From a bacterium (lineage in GTDB: Bacteria; Zhuqueibacterota; Zhuqueibacteria; Residuimicrobiales; Residuimicrobiaceae): 12,630 nt of DNA. The stretch is from NCBI GenBank assembly GCA_012523655.1, contig JAAYTV010000534.1, forward strand, positions 1 through 12,630, given 5' to 3'. Under the pieces are notes generated by a model, which made no database searches, was not told the DNA's origin, and saw only the letters and a program-made list of their open reading frames with translations. Shown here one piece after another: positions 1-8,935 of the stretch (position 1 is its first letter; each line of letters begins with the position of its first letter). Position numbers and translations under genes: made by a program.

Positions 1-1513
1 ACACATCCAAGGCTGCCCCTGAGAGCACGCCCTCATCGAGCGCTGCCCGCAAGGCGACCAGATCCACCACTTTGCCACGGCTTGAATTGATCAGAACCGC
101 GCCCTTTTTCATCTTTCGTATGCGCGCTTCGCTCATCAAATTGCGGGTCTCCGATGTATCCGGCACATGCAGAGTGACCACATCTGCGTTTTTCAGCAAC
201 TCCTCCAATCCGCTGGCGCGGCGGGCGTTGCCCAGCGGCAATTTGTCGACGATGTCATGAAACAGAACCGACATGCCCAGATTTTCCAGCAGCACCGATA
301 CTTGCGAGCCGATATGGCCATAGCCGATGATGCCTACGGTTTTGCCCCGAATCTCTGTGCAACCGGCGGCGCTCTTGAGCCATTGCCCGGCATGAGCGGC
401 CCGGCTCTTCTCCGGAATGCGGCGCAGCAGCATGATGATCTCACCCACCACCAATTCAGCCACGCTGCGCGTGTTGCTGTACGGCGCATTAAACACCGGA
501 ATACCGGCGTCCGCCGCCGCCTGCAGATCGATCTGGTTTGTGCCGATGCAAAAAGCGCCGACCGCCCACAAACGCGGCAGACCTGCTAGGGTCTGGGCAT
601 TCAACCGCGTCTGCGACCGGATGCCGAGCACCTGCACCTCCCCGGCGTCGCTGATCAGCTTTTCGCTGCGCCAGGCGCCTATGCCTTGGCGCAAATTCCA
701 GCCTTCATTCTGTAATTTTTTCACTGCAATCTCGTGCACGCTCTCCAAAAGCAGAACATGCGGTTTGCCCGCTGCTTTGCCAAATCCATTCTTCACATAG
801 ATCGCCTGTATGCGTTCATGGGAAAGCTCATCTTCGGAGAAAAACAACGGCAGCATCTGATCGAGAGAATCCACACTGAAATCCGCCTGGCGGCGTATTT
901 CTTCATGCATCCGCTGAGTGGAAAAATAGACGAACATCTGCGCAATTTCGTTCTTGCGGATCGCCAGATCAGAAGCGCCGCTGCCGACCACCGCAGTGCC
1001 CCCGGGCAGACGCCCTTCATTTTTCAACTGCTCCACAATGTACCCTTTGCCCACGCTGAGAAACAGCGGATTTTTCTCATCAAAGCCGGTGACCCGGCCT
1101 TGGTCGTCATAGAGCAGCTGATTGGTGAAAACATGGTCGTCTTCCACCTGCAGCGACCGGGTAACCGGCCGGACCCATTCATCCGATCCTGTACTAAAGA
1201 TAAAAAGTCGCTTGCCGGCCGCTCGCAACGCGGCAAAAGTGTCGCGCACCTTGGGACTCAAAGCGGCGAGAAGCTGATCTGCTCCGGCCTCCACATCCCT
1301 GCGATACACAGGGGCCAAGGCGAATCGTTCCTGCATGGCCTCTGCGATGGGTGTCTCACCGATATCCGCCAAATAGGTGATCTGGTTCAATTTACTGGTG
1401 CACAACACTCTTGTTTTCTCATCCAGTCGCAGCAGCGCCTGCTGCAGAATCAGCTCCACCGCCTCCGCGCGAAGGATGACTGAATCAAAATCAAATATAA
1501 TGTTGTTGATCAT
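1..1513 (-). CDS. serA: Fused HAD (SerB-like) phosphatase / D-3-phosphoglycerate dehydrogenase (SerA), 3' end cut by window
   Basis: Translating the minus strand from the ATG at 1511-1513 gives 504 codons with no stop before the window edge. Residues 1-~215 look like an HAD-IB phosphatase of the phosphoserine phosphatase type. The nucleophile motif is FDFDS (D8, D10), the second motif FSTGS lies at 106-110, the lysine motif is VGKG (K156), and the acidic motif is GSGASD (177-182). From about residue 251 the chain matches E. coli-type SerA, with FCIGTNQ (321-327), a FNAPYSNTRSVAE stretch, the NAD-binding GYGHIG (397-402) and INSSRG with the likely catalytic R479. SerA oxidises 3-phosphoglycerate and SerB dephosphorylates phosphoserine, so the fusion joins steps one and three of serine synthesis. 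The catalytic Glu and His of SerA and any ACT domain lie outside the window. The gene starts 13 bases after the upstream stop, with a TGAGGA ribosome site overlapping that stop, so translation is probably coupled. The dehydrogenase is certain. The exact phosphatase substrate is inferred. Confidence 0.9.
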   Translation of the reverse strand, partial: MINNIIFDFDSVILRAEAVELILQQALLRLDEKTRVLCTSKLNQITYLADIGETPIAEAMQERFALAPVYRRDVEAGADQLLAALSPKVRDTFAALRAAGKRLFIFSTGSDEWVRPVTRSLQVEDDHVFTNQLLYDDQGRVTGFDEKNPLFLSVGKGYIVEQLKNEGRLPGGTAVVGSGASDLAIRKNEIAQMFVYFSTQRMHEEIRRQADFSVDSLDQMLPLFFSEDELSHERIQAIYVKNGFGKAAGKPHVLLLESVHEIAVKKLQNEGWNLRQGIGAWRSEKLISDAGEVQVLGIRSQTRLNAQTLAGLPRLWAVGAFCIGTNQIDLQAAADAGIPVFNAPYSNTRSVAELVVGEIIMLLRRIPEKSRAAHAGQWLKSAAGCTEIRGKTVGIIGYGHIGSQVSVLLENLGMSVLFHDIVDKLPLGNARRASGLEELLKNADVVTLHVPDTSETRNLMSEARIRKMKKGAVLINSSRGKVVDLVALRAALDEGVLSGAALDV

Positions 1514-1526
1514 GGGAGACCGTTCC

Positions 1527-4121
1527 TCATTTGAGCAGAATCAGCCGGATGGTATATTGCCGGCCCGGCGCCAGCAGGCGGCAGAGATATAATCCGCTGG
1601 CCACCGCTCCGCCGAATTCATTCGTGCCGTTCCAATAGAATTGACCTTGTGCGAGTACGCCGCGGTAAAGCGTCTTCACCCGCGCACCGGTTTGGGAATA
1701 GATCTCCACCGCCGCGGTCTCGGGATGAGGCAACTGCACCCGGATCGTCGCTTGTTGATTGAATGGATTCGGATGAGCGGCGAAAAAAAAAGGCAACGCC
1801 GGCGGCTGATCCGCCAGTACGCCGCTTTGCGGTGAAATAGTAAACCGCCAGGTTCGCTCGTTGGCAAAGCCCGCCTGATTGACCGCCCGCACCGACACCG
1901 TATGCTCGCCGGCCTGCAACGGTTCAGTCGGTTGATAAGTGAAAAATGCCGCCTGCTTGTCCGCCTGCTCAGAGACGTCCCGACCGTCCAGAGTGATGCT
2001 CACCCGTTCCGGATCAACCGGGCTGATCTTGTCAAAATGAAAACAGGAGATGAGCGGCCGTTCTTCAGCGATGACCGTGTTTTCCGACGGCGTCATGCCG
2101 TAGAGCTTGGGGCGGCCGATGACCGTAAGACGGGTATATTGAAAATTATTGGCCTCACTCAATTCGAGGTTGTCGCCGTCCGCATCGACCTGCACGCCCA
2201 GCGCATATACCGCGCTGAACAGCGAGTCCGGCAGGGCAAAGGCCAACTGCACGCGATAGGTGTCTGCCACTGACAGCGCCGGGATCGTGCATTCCGCCAA
2301 ACGCAGATCCGTGGCGTCATAAAAGGCATTGGTGGAGAGCACCAGGCGCAGCGGACATTCGGCGCTGGTGATCATGCCGGTGTTGCGAATCGTGACCGAG
2401 ACCGCGCTGTTCTCATTCACCCTCAACGTATCCGCTTTAGCCAGCCCTTGCACGCTGAGATCAGAACGCCGGCTGCGGAAATAGATAAAGCAATGCACTA
2501 TCTCCAGGCCGGCGTGGCCGTTGTTAAACCCGGGCCAGTCATAGATGGCGCCGGCGCCGAGAAAGCTGGGATAGGCATAGTTTTTATTGCCCCAGGGATC
2601 ATTGACGATCACCGAAGTCGCTTCCTGATCATAGCCCACCGCCGCAACATAATGGCCGCTGGAGGTCAAACTGTTCAAAACAACCAGGGGCATTTTCGCC
2701 CTGATCTCGTTCTGTAATTTAGCCCGCGACGGAAACCAGTCCACGTTCGAGTTTACCCCATGCAGGCGGGCGTACTCTGCCATATACTCCTTGGTGTTCT
2801 GCCAATTGTTGCGGATGATGTAACCAAAACCGCCATAGCCGATGGTCCCATCAGGATCCTGGCCGCCGATATCAAAGGTGAATCCATTGATCGTATATTT
2901 TTCGCAGATGTAACGGCCGTAATCGTTGGTGTGCGGATAGGGACGAGAACAGGTCACTGTCCATGTGGGCAACACACCGTAATATGCCAGGCACATAACC
3001 GCAGAGGCTGCACCGCAGGCCGAATTACCGTTAAACCAATCAGGCGTATCATAGGCTTGATGCAGATAGGGGATGGTGAACGAAACGGCGCTGGGGCTGA
3101 CGGCCGGCGCCTCGGATTGCAACGGCGCCGACGGGGGAACTGCAGCCGCTAGGGCCATCAGGTCGCACCGGGTGATTGAGGTGGGCGAACCTGTCATCTT
3201 GCGTAAATGTCCATCCACGCCGTCCTTGAAAATGCATTGGTCTGCTGAAAAAGCGGCATAATCATGGTCACCCCGAGTGAGATAGAACCCTTGAGATCCG
3301 TCGCAACGCGTGGAATAAAGGCCCAGACGGAGCACCCTGCCTTCGCTGGACAGGGTGATACGGGTTAGGATGACCCGTTCGCCCTGCTTGTCCCAGATGG
3401 CATGCAGACCAGGACCAAGATCCCTCATGCCGCCGGTGCTTGAATCAAAGAGTAACACCCGGCCGTCGATGGAATGCGCCAGCAGCGTGCGGTTGTCAGG
3501 GGACCATTGCGGCGCGAAACAGCCGACGGCATCAGCGCTCAAGCGCCGAATGCGGCCATCTGCCATGGTCAGCACATGCAATTGGTCGTCCTGATCGGTG
3601 TACGCCGCCATGGACCCATCCGGGGAGAGCGGCGTTTGATTGCAGTAAGCCTGCAAGGGAAAGGAGTGCAGAACCCGGCCCTGCAGATCTACGACATACA
3701 GGGTGCGGCCGATGGTGAAAGAGATCCGTCCGTCGCTGGAAAAAGCCGGAATCCCGACCTGCGCGTTGGGTTCACAGAGATCTCGCAGTGTTCTGCTTTT
3801 CACCTCATACACCGAGGCTACCTGTCGTCGGTTGACAAACCGCTTAAAGCCCACATGGCGGCTGTCCGCAGACCAGCTGGCGCGATAAGCGACGCCACAG
3901 CCCAAGGCGATGGTCTCCATCGTACCGGTGGACAAGTCGGCAATATAAAGGCCGGGCTGCTCCTGCAGATCAAAGAGCAGACGATCGCCTGCCGGAGAAA
4001 GCGAAAGATGAGAGAAACCTTTTTCAGCATCCGGCGCTGCATTCGTTTCTGCCCCGCGGGACAGGCCGGCAGGACAGAGCAGCAGCCAAACGCACATGGT
4101 TAGTAGAGCTGATCTGGACAT
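1527..4121 (-). CDS. Secreted multidomain protein: seven-bladed propeller, C39-type cysteine peptidase, CARDB-like, Ig-like and C-terminal sorting domains
   Basis: The 864-residue chain opens with a signal peptide (hydrophobic 5-20, likely cut near residue 23; the LLLC stretch is not a proper lipobox). Residues ~36-310 hold about seven TolB/WD40-like blades with repeated 'SxDG/SPDG' strands (LSPAGD, WSADS, FSSDG, LSPDG, WSPDN and similar). Residues ~348-550 resemble the C39 papain-like family: Q355 for the oxyanion hole, C369 in NSACGAAS, H490 in SGHYVAAVGY and D508 in VNDPWG, so the catalytic set looks intact. Residues ~553-668 form a CARDB-like domain (DxLELSEANNF end), ~670-765 an Ig-like domain, and ~783-864 a HPNPFN ... 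GLYLCRL module like FlgD-Ig / type IX sorting domains. It is probably exported to the surface or medium and may cleave peptides. The target is unknown. There is no clear ribosome site before the ATG at 4121, and M9 is an alternative start. It is probably co-transcribed with the serine-synthesis fusion downstream. Confidence 0.85.
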   Translation of the reverse strand: MSRSALLTMCVWLLLCPAGLSRGAETNAAPDAEKGFSHLSLSPAGDRLLFDLQEQPGLYIADLSTGTMETIALGCGVAYRASWSADSRHVGFKRFVNRRQVASVYEVKSRTLRDLCEPNAQVGIPAFSSDGRISFTIGRTLYVVDLQGRVLHSFPLQAYCNQTPLSPDGSMAAYTDQDDQLHVLTMADGRIRRLSADAVGCFAPQWSPDNRTLLAHSIDGRVLLFDSSTGGMRDLGPGLHAIWDKQGERVILTRITLSSEGRVLRLGLYSTRCDGSQGFYLTRGDHDYAAFSADQCIFKDGVDGHLRKMTGSPTSITRCDLMALAAAVPPSAPLQSEAPAVSPSAVSFTIPYLHQAYDTPDWFNGNSACGAASAVMCLAYYGVLPTWTVTCSRPYPHTNDYGRYICEKYTINGFTFDIGGQDPDGTIGYGGFGYIIRNNWQNTKEYMAEYARLHGVNSNVDWFPSRAKLQNEIRAKMPLVVLNSLTSSGHYVAAVGYDQEATSVIVNDPWGNKNYAYPSFLGAGAIYDWPGFNNGHAGLEIVHCFIYFRSRRSDLSVQGLAKADTLRVNENSAVSVTIRNTGMITSAECPLRLVLSTNAFYDATDLRLAECTIPALSVADTYRVQLAFALPDSLFSAVYALGVQVDADGDNLELSEANNFQYTRLTVIGRPKLYGMTPSENTVIAEERPLISCFHFDKISPVDPERVSITLDGRDVSEQADKQAAFFTYQPTEPLQAGEHTVSVRAVNQAGFANERTWRFTISPQSGVLADQPPALPFFFAAHPNPFNQQATIRVQLPHPETAAVEIYSQTGARVKTLYRGVLAQGQFYWNGTNEFGGAVASGLYLCRLLAPGRQYTIRLILLK

Positions 4122-4170
4122 GAGTCATTCAGATTTGTTCAGCGGGCCGATGCGAAAAGTTCCGCTCAGA

Positions 4171-4197
4171 AAAGCAAAAAGCCCGGACGAGCCGGGC
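4171..4197 (-). terminator. Intrinsic terminator after the isomerase-like gene
   Basis: On the minus strand the sequence reads as a 6-bp GC stem GCCCGG / CCGGGC (4192-4197 with 4181-4186, loop of five bases 4187-4191) followed by TTTTTGCTTT. It lies 7 bases past the stop codon of the gene ending at 4205, the expected place for a Rho-independent terminator. It separates that gene from the exported protein starting at 4121. Confidence 0.85.
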
Positions 4198-4204
4198 CTC
4201 TGAA

Positions 4205-5200
4205 CTACTTTTTGCTAAAGGCCTCATCGAACAGGCCCGCTGGGACGGGATAGTTCAGGTCTTGGAGAAAGCGGCACGCATCGGCAGCGCCGAACTCGCG
4301 ATCCATGCCCGGATCCTCCCACTCGACCGAAAGCGGACCCTGGTAGCCGATGGCGTTCAACGTGCGAATGATGGCTTCGAAATCCACATCGCCGCGGCCC
4401 AGGGAACGGAAATCCCAGCCGCGGCCGGCAGCGCCGAACTGCAGGTGGGAACCGAGAATGCCGGTGGTCCCGTCCAGCGTAACGGCACAATCCTTCATGT
4501 GACAATGATAGATGCGGTCGGGAAACGCCTCGATGAATTTGACCGGATCGATGCCCTGCCACAGCAGATGGCTGGGATCAAAATTAAAACCAAAGGATTT
4601 GCGATAGTTGAGCGCCTCCAGAACGCGTTTGGTGGTGACGATGTCGTAAGCGATTTCGGTGGGATGCACTTCCAGAGCAAATCGTACGCCGCACTCTTCA
4701 AACACATCCAGGATCGGATTGAACATGCTGGCGAAATAGGCATATCCCTCCTCCACGACTTTAAAATCCGTCGGCGGAAAAGAGTAGAGCAGATGCCAGA
4801 TGGAAGAACCGGTAAATCCGTTGACCACGGAGACGCCGAGGTTTTTGGCGGCGCGGGCTGCGGCTTTCATGGAATCCACACCGAACTGCCGTTTCTTTTC
4901 TGCGTCACCGGCACAGGAGGCCGGGGCAAAACCGTCGGAGCGGCTGTCGTTGTTCGGATCGCAGATCAGCTGGCCCGCGAGATGGTTGCTGATGGCCCAC
5001 GTCTTTAATCCATGTTTGGCCAGCAGGTTGAGTTTCTCCTCGCAATATCTCTTATCCTTCGCACCCTGAAACACATCAAAATGATCGCCCCAGCAGGCAA
5101 GTTCCAAGCCTTCATAACCGAAGGCCTTGGCTTTTTGTGCTGTGATTTCCAGCGGCAGATCAGCCCACTGGCCCGTGCATAGTGTGATAGGTCGTGGCAT
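4205..5200 (-). CDS. Sugar phosphate isomerase/epimerase (xylose isomerase-like TIM barrel)
   Basis: This 331-residue cytoplasmic protein (no signal peptide) belongs to the AP-endonuclease-2 / xylose-isomerase-like TIM-barrel superfamily. Visible family landmarks are the N-terminal strand with FGYEGLELACWGDH (27-40), ALEVHPTE with metal-ligand candidate E177, FNFDPSHL with D208, YHCHMKD with H232/H234, and the C-terminal SVEWED with E293. These acidic and histidine residues normally bind a divalent metal in sugar isomerases and epimerases. The length suits the family. The ATG at 5200 is preceded by GGAG with a six-base spacer, a good ribosome site. A strong terminator follows the stop, so it is probably a single-gene unit. 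The substrate cannot be read from sequence. Relatives act on inosose, hydroxypyruvate, tagatose/psicose-type sugars and keto-glycosides, so only the superfamily call is safe. Confidence 0.87.
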   Translation of the reverse strand: MPRPITLCTGQWADLPLEITAQKAKAFGYEGLELACWGDHFDVFQGAKDKRYCEEKLNLLAKHGLKTWAISNHLAGQLICDPNNDSRSDGFAPASCAGDAEKKRQFGVDSMKAAARAAKNLGVSVVNGFTGSSIWHLLYSFPPTDFKVVEEGYAYFASMFNPILDVFEECGVRFALEVHPTEIAYDIVTTKRVLEALNYRKSFGFNFDPSHLLWQGIDPVKFIEAFPDRIYHCHMKDCAVTLDGTTGILGSHLQFGAAGRGWDFRSLGRGDVDFEAIIRTLNAIGYQGPLSVEWEDPGMDREFGAADACRFLQDLNYPVPAGLFDEAFSKK

Positions 5201-5229
5201 GGCGTTCTCCGATTTTTTTGTTCATTTCA

Positions 5230-5258
5230 TAAATTAATAAAATAATCATGAGAGTCAA
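5230..5258 (-). promoter_or_regulatory. Possible promoter for the isomerase-like gene
   Basis: On the minus strand TTGACT (5253-5258) is five of six to the sigma-70 -35 consensus. The AT-rich stretch at 5229-5236 sits at 16-18 bases but offers only poor -10 matches (TAATTT, AATTTA, ATTTAT). It lies 30-60 bases upstream of the ATG. The call rests mainly on the -35 box and AT-richness. Confidence 0.25.
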
Positions 5259-5283
5259 GCAAAGCTTTTCCCGGCAAAAATAC

Positions 5284-5312
5284 TTGCTTTTTGAAAATAA
5301 TTCATTTACATT
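5284..5312 (+). promoter_or_regulatory. Possible promoter for the cold-shock gene
   Basis: TTGCTT (5284-5289) and TACATT (5307-5312) are 17 bases apart in an AT-rich block, a modest sigma-70-like match. If used, transcription would begin near 5319 and give a leader of roughly 180 bases before the cold-shock start codon. That is similar in length to the long leaders of E. coli cspA-type genes. Confidence 0.3.
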
Positions 5313-5435
5313 ATTTGAGCCCATGTACACCGTGTAGTGCCCTTGTAACCTTTGCTGCACGGACGTTTTGCCCGCACCAGCAATGCACGCTTGTGAACGA
5401 CGGTTCTCGTAACGCACCCGGGTTTACGGTTCATT

Positions 5436-5473
5436 TACAAGTCGGCCGGAAGAGGTGTACGTAACTTGTACAC
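5436..5473 (+). promoter_or_regulatory. Overlapping inverted repeats in the cold-shock gene leader
   Basis: Two stems share one arm. TACAAGT (5436-5442) is complementary to ACTTGTA (5464-5470), and GTGTAC (5455-5460) is complementary to GTACAC (5468-5473) with a seven-base loop. Because bases 5468-5470 belong to both, only one stem can form at a time. The block ends 7 bases before the AGAAAGGG ribosome site (5481-5488). It could be an RNA switch affecting translation of the cold-shock mRNA or a DNA operator with dyad symmetry. The repeats are seen directly; the role is inferred. Confidence 0.4.
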
Positions 5474-5498
5474 AATTTTAAGAAAGGGTTTCAGCACT

Positions 5499-5699
5499 AT
5501 GGAAAAAGGCACTGTCAAGTGGTTCAACACGTCAAAGGGTTATGGTTTTGTCACCAGAGAATCTGGCGGCGACATCTTTGTCCACTTTTCCGGCATTGTT
5601 GGCGATGGCTTCAAATCTCTGAACAACGGAGACGCAGTCGAGTTTGAGGTTGAGGAAACTCAGAAAGGCCCGCAAGCGGTTAAAGTAACGAAAATATAA
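5499..5699 (+). CDS. Cold-shock domain protein (CspA family)
   Basis: The 66-residue protein is a single cold-shock domain, the usual length for the CspA family. It begins MEKGTVKWFN and carries both nucleic-acid-binding motifs, RNP1 as KGYGFV (residues 14-19) and RNP2 as DIFVHF (26-31), and it ends with a conserved GPQAVKVTKI-type strand. Such proteins bind single-stranded RNA and DNA, act as RNA chaperones and help translation at low temperature or during growth transitions. The ATG at 5499 is chosen because the family starts there and AGAAAGGG (5481-5488) precedes it. An in-frame TTG at 5466 would add an atypical 11-residue extension and is rejected. The gene has its own leader and terminator, so it is monocistronic. 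Cold induction is plausible from the long leader but unproven, since many Csp paralogues are constitutive. Confidence 0.95.
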   Translation: MEKGTVKWFNTSKGYGFVTRESGGDIFVHFSGIVGDGFKSLNNGDAVEFEVEETQKGPQAVKVTKI

Positions 5700-5720
5700 A
5701 CCTGGCCTACGAAACATCAC

Positions 5721-5755
5721 AGCCCCGGTGGAATTCCATCGGGGCTTTTTATTTT
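5721..5755 (+). terminator. Intrinsic terminator of the cold-shock gene
   Basis: An 11-bp stem (5721-5731 with 5736-5746, one G-U pair) closes an AATT loop and is followed directly by TTTTATTTTC. It lies 21 bases past the stop codon. The matching A-rich side is weak, so it is probably one-directional. Confidence 0.92.
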
Positions 5756-6004
5756 CATCCCCGTTCCTGCTCACCCCGCTTCCGGTCGCGTTCATCATCG
5801 GGCGACCATGCATCGTGCTTGTTCAGATGCTCAATTTTTTGATGAATCTTTCTGTTTTTTTATGTATGTTATTAATGTGGCCATTGATTATATCACCGCC
5901 GGATTTCAGCTCTGTCAACAGACTCAGAAAAACGGACCAACGTATAGATTGAAATAATTAAATTGCTGGTATGATAATAGTCAGATACGATACAAGGAGC
6001 TGTC
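5756..6004. other. Intergenic region upstream of gcvP
   Basis: This is a non-coding stretch of about 250 bases between the cold-shock terminator and gcvP. It becomes AT-rich from 5828 onward and holds the gcvP promoter near its end. I looked for the paired aptamers of a glycine riboswitch and saw nothing resembling one. The predicted transcript leader of about 25 bases would in any case be too short for one. Confidence 0.6.
5949..5975 (+). promoter_or_regulatory. Likely gcvP promoter with extended -10
   Basis: TTGAAA (5949-5954) is followed after 15 bases by TATGAT (5970-5975). The -10 is preceded by TGG, giving an extended -10 (TGN-TATGAT) that tolerates a short spacer. A start site near 5982 would leave about 23 untranslated bases containing AAGGAG (5994-5999), five bases from the ATG at 6005. 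Confidence 0.5.
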
Positions 6005-8878
<2,874 letters not shown>

Positions 8879-8888
8879 GTCCTGACCA

Positions 8889-8916
8889 GCCGCACAGGGG
8901 TCTGCCCCTGTGCGGC
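8889..8916 (+). terminator. Strong hairpin between gcvP and photolyase gene, terminator-like but without T-tract
   Basis: A perfect 12-bp stem, GCCGCACAGGGG (8889-8900) with CCCCTGTGCGGC (8905-8916), closes a TCTG tetraloop 10 bases after the gcvP stop. No run of T follows on the plus strand, so a standard intrinsic terminator is unlikely. It may protect or partly end the gcvP transcript, or attenuate expression of the photolyase gene, whose start is 20 bases further on. Confidence 0.6.
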
Positions 8917-8935
8917 CAGAGCGCTGATTGCACCT

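Larger units (their letters stand above)
5201..5498. other. Divergent intergenic region between isomerase-like gene and cold-shock gene
   Basis: These 298 bases lie between two divergently transcribed genes and carry no credible coding frame. The left third (5220-5315) is AT-rich and contains candidate promoters in both directions. The right two thirds (about 5320-5498) would be the untranslated leader of the cold-shock gene. This leader contains short inverted repeats and a repeated ACGGTTC heptamer at 5400-5406 and 5426-5432. GTAAC also occurs three times (near 5345, 5409 and 5461). Confidence 0.7.

Noticed and set aside
734..1483. Long plus-strand frame of 249 codons
   Set aside because: It lies antisense to the HAD-SerA fusion, whose motifs are unmistakable, and its protein is low in family-like features. 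It is a shadow frame.
4074..4121. Possible lipoprotein signal in the 864-residue protein (LLLC near residue 16)
   Set aside because: The residue before Cys is Leu rather than Gly/Ala/Ser, so the lipobox rule is not met; a normal signal peptide is more likely.
4262..5008. Plus-strand frame of 248 codons
   Set aside because: It is antisense to the isomerase-like gene; no domain features, no ribosome site.
5466..5498. Upstream TTG start giving an 11-residue extension of the cold-shock protein
   Set aside because: CspA-family proteins start at the ATG at 5499, which has a ribosome site; the extension would lie within the GTGTAC/GTACAC hairpin.
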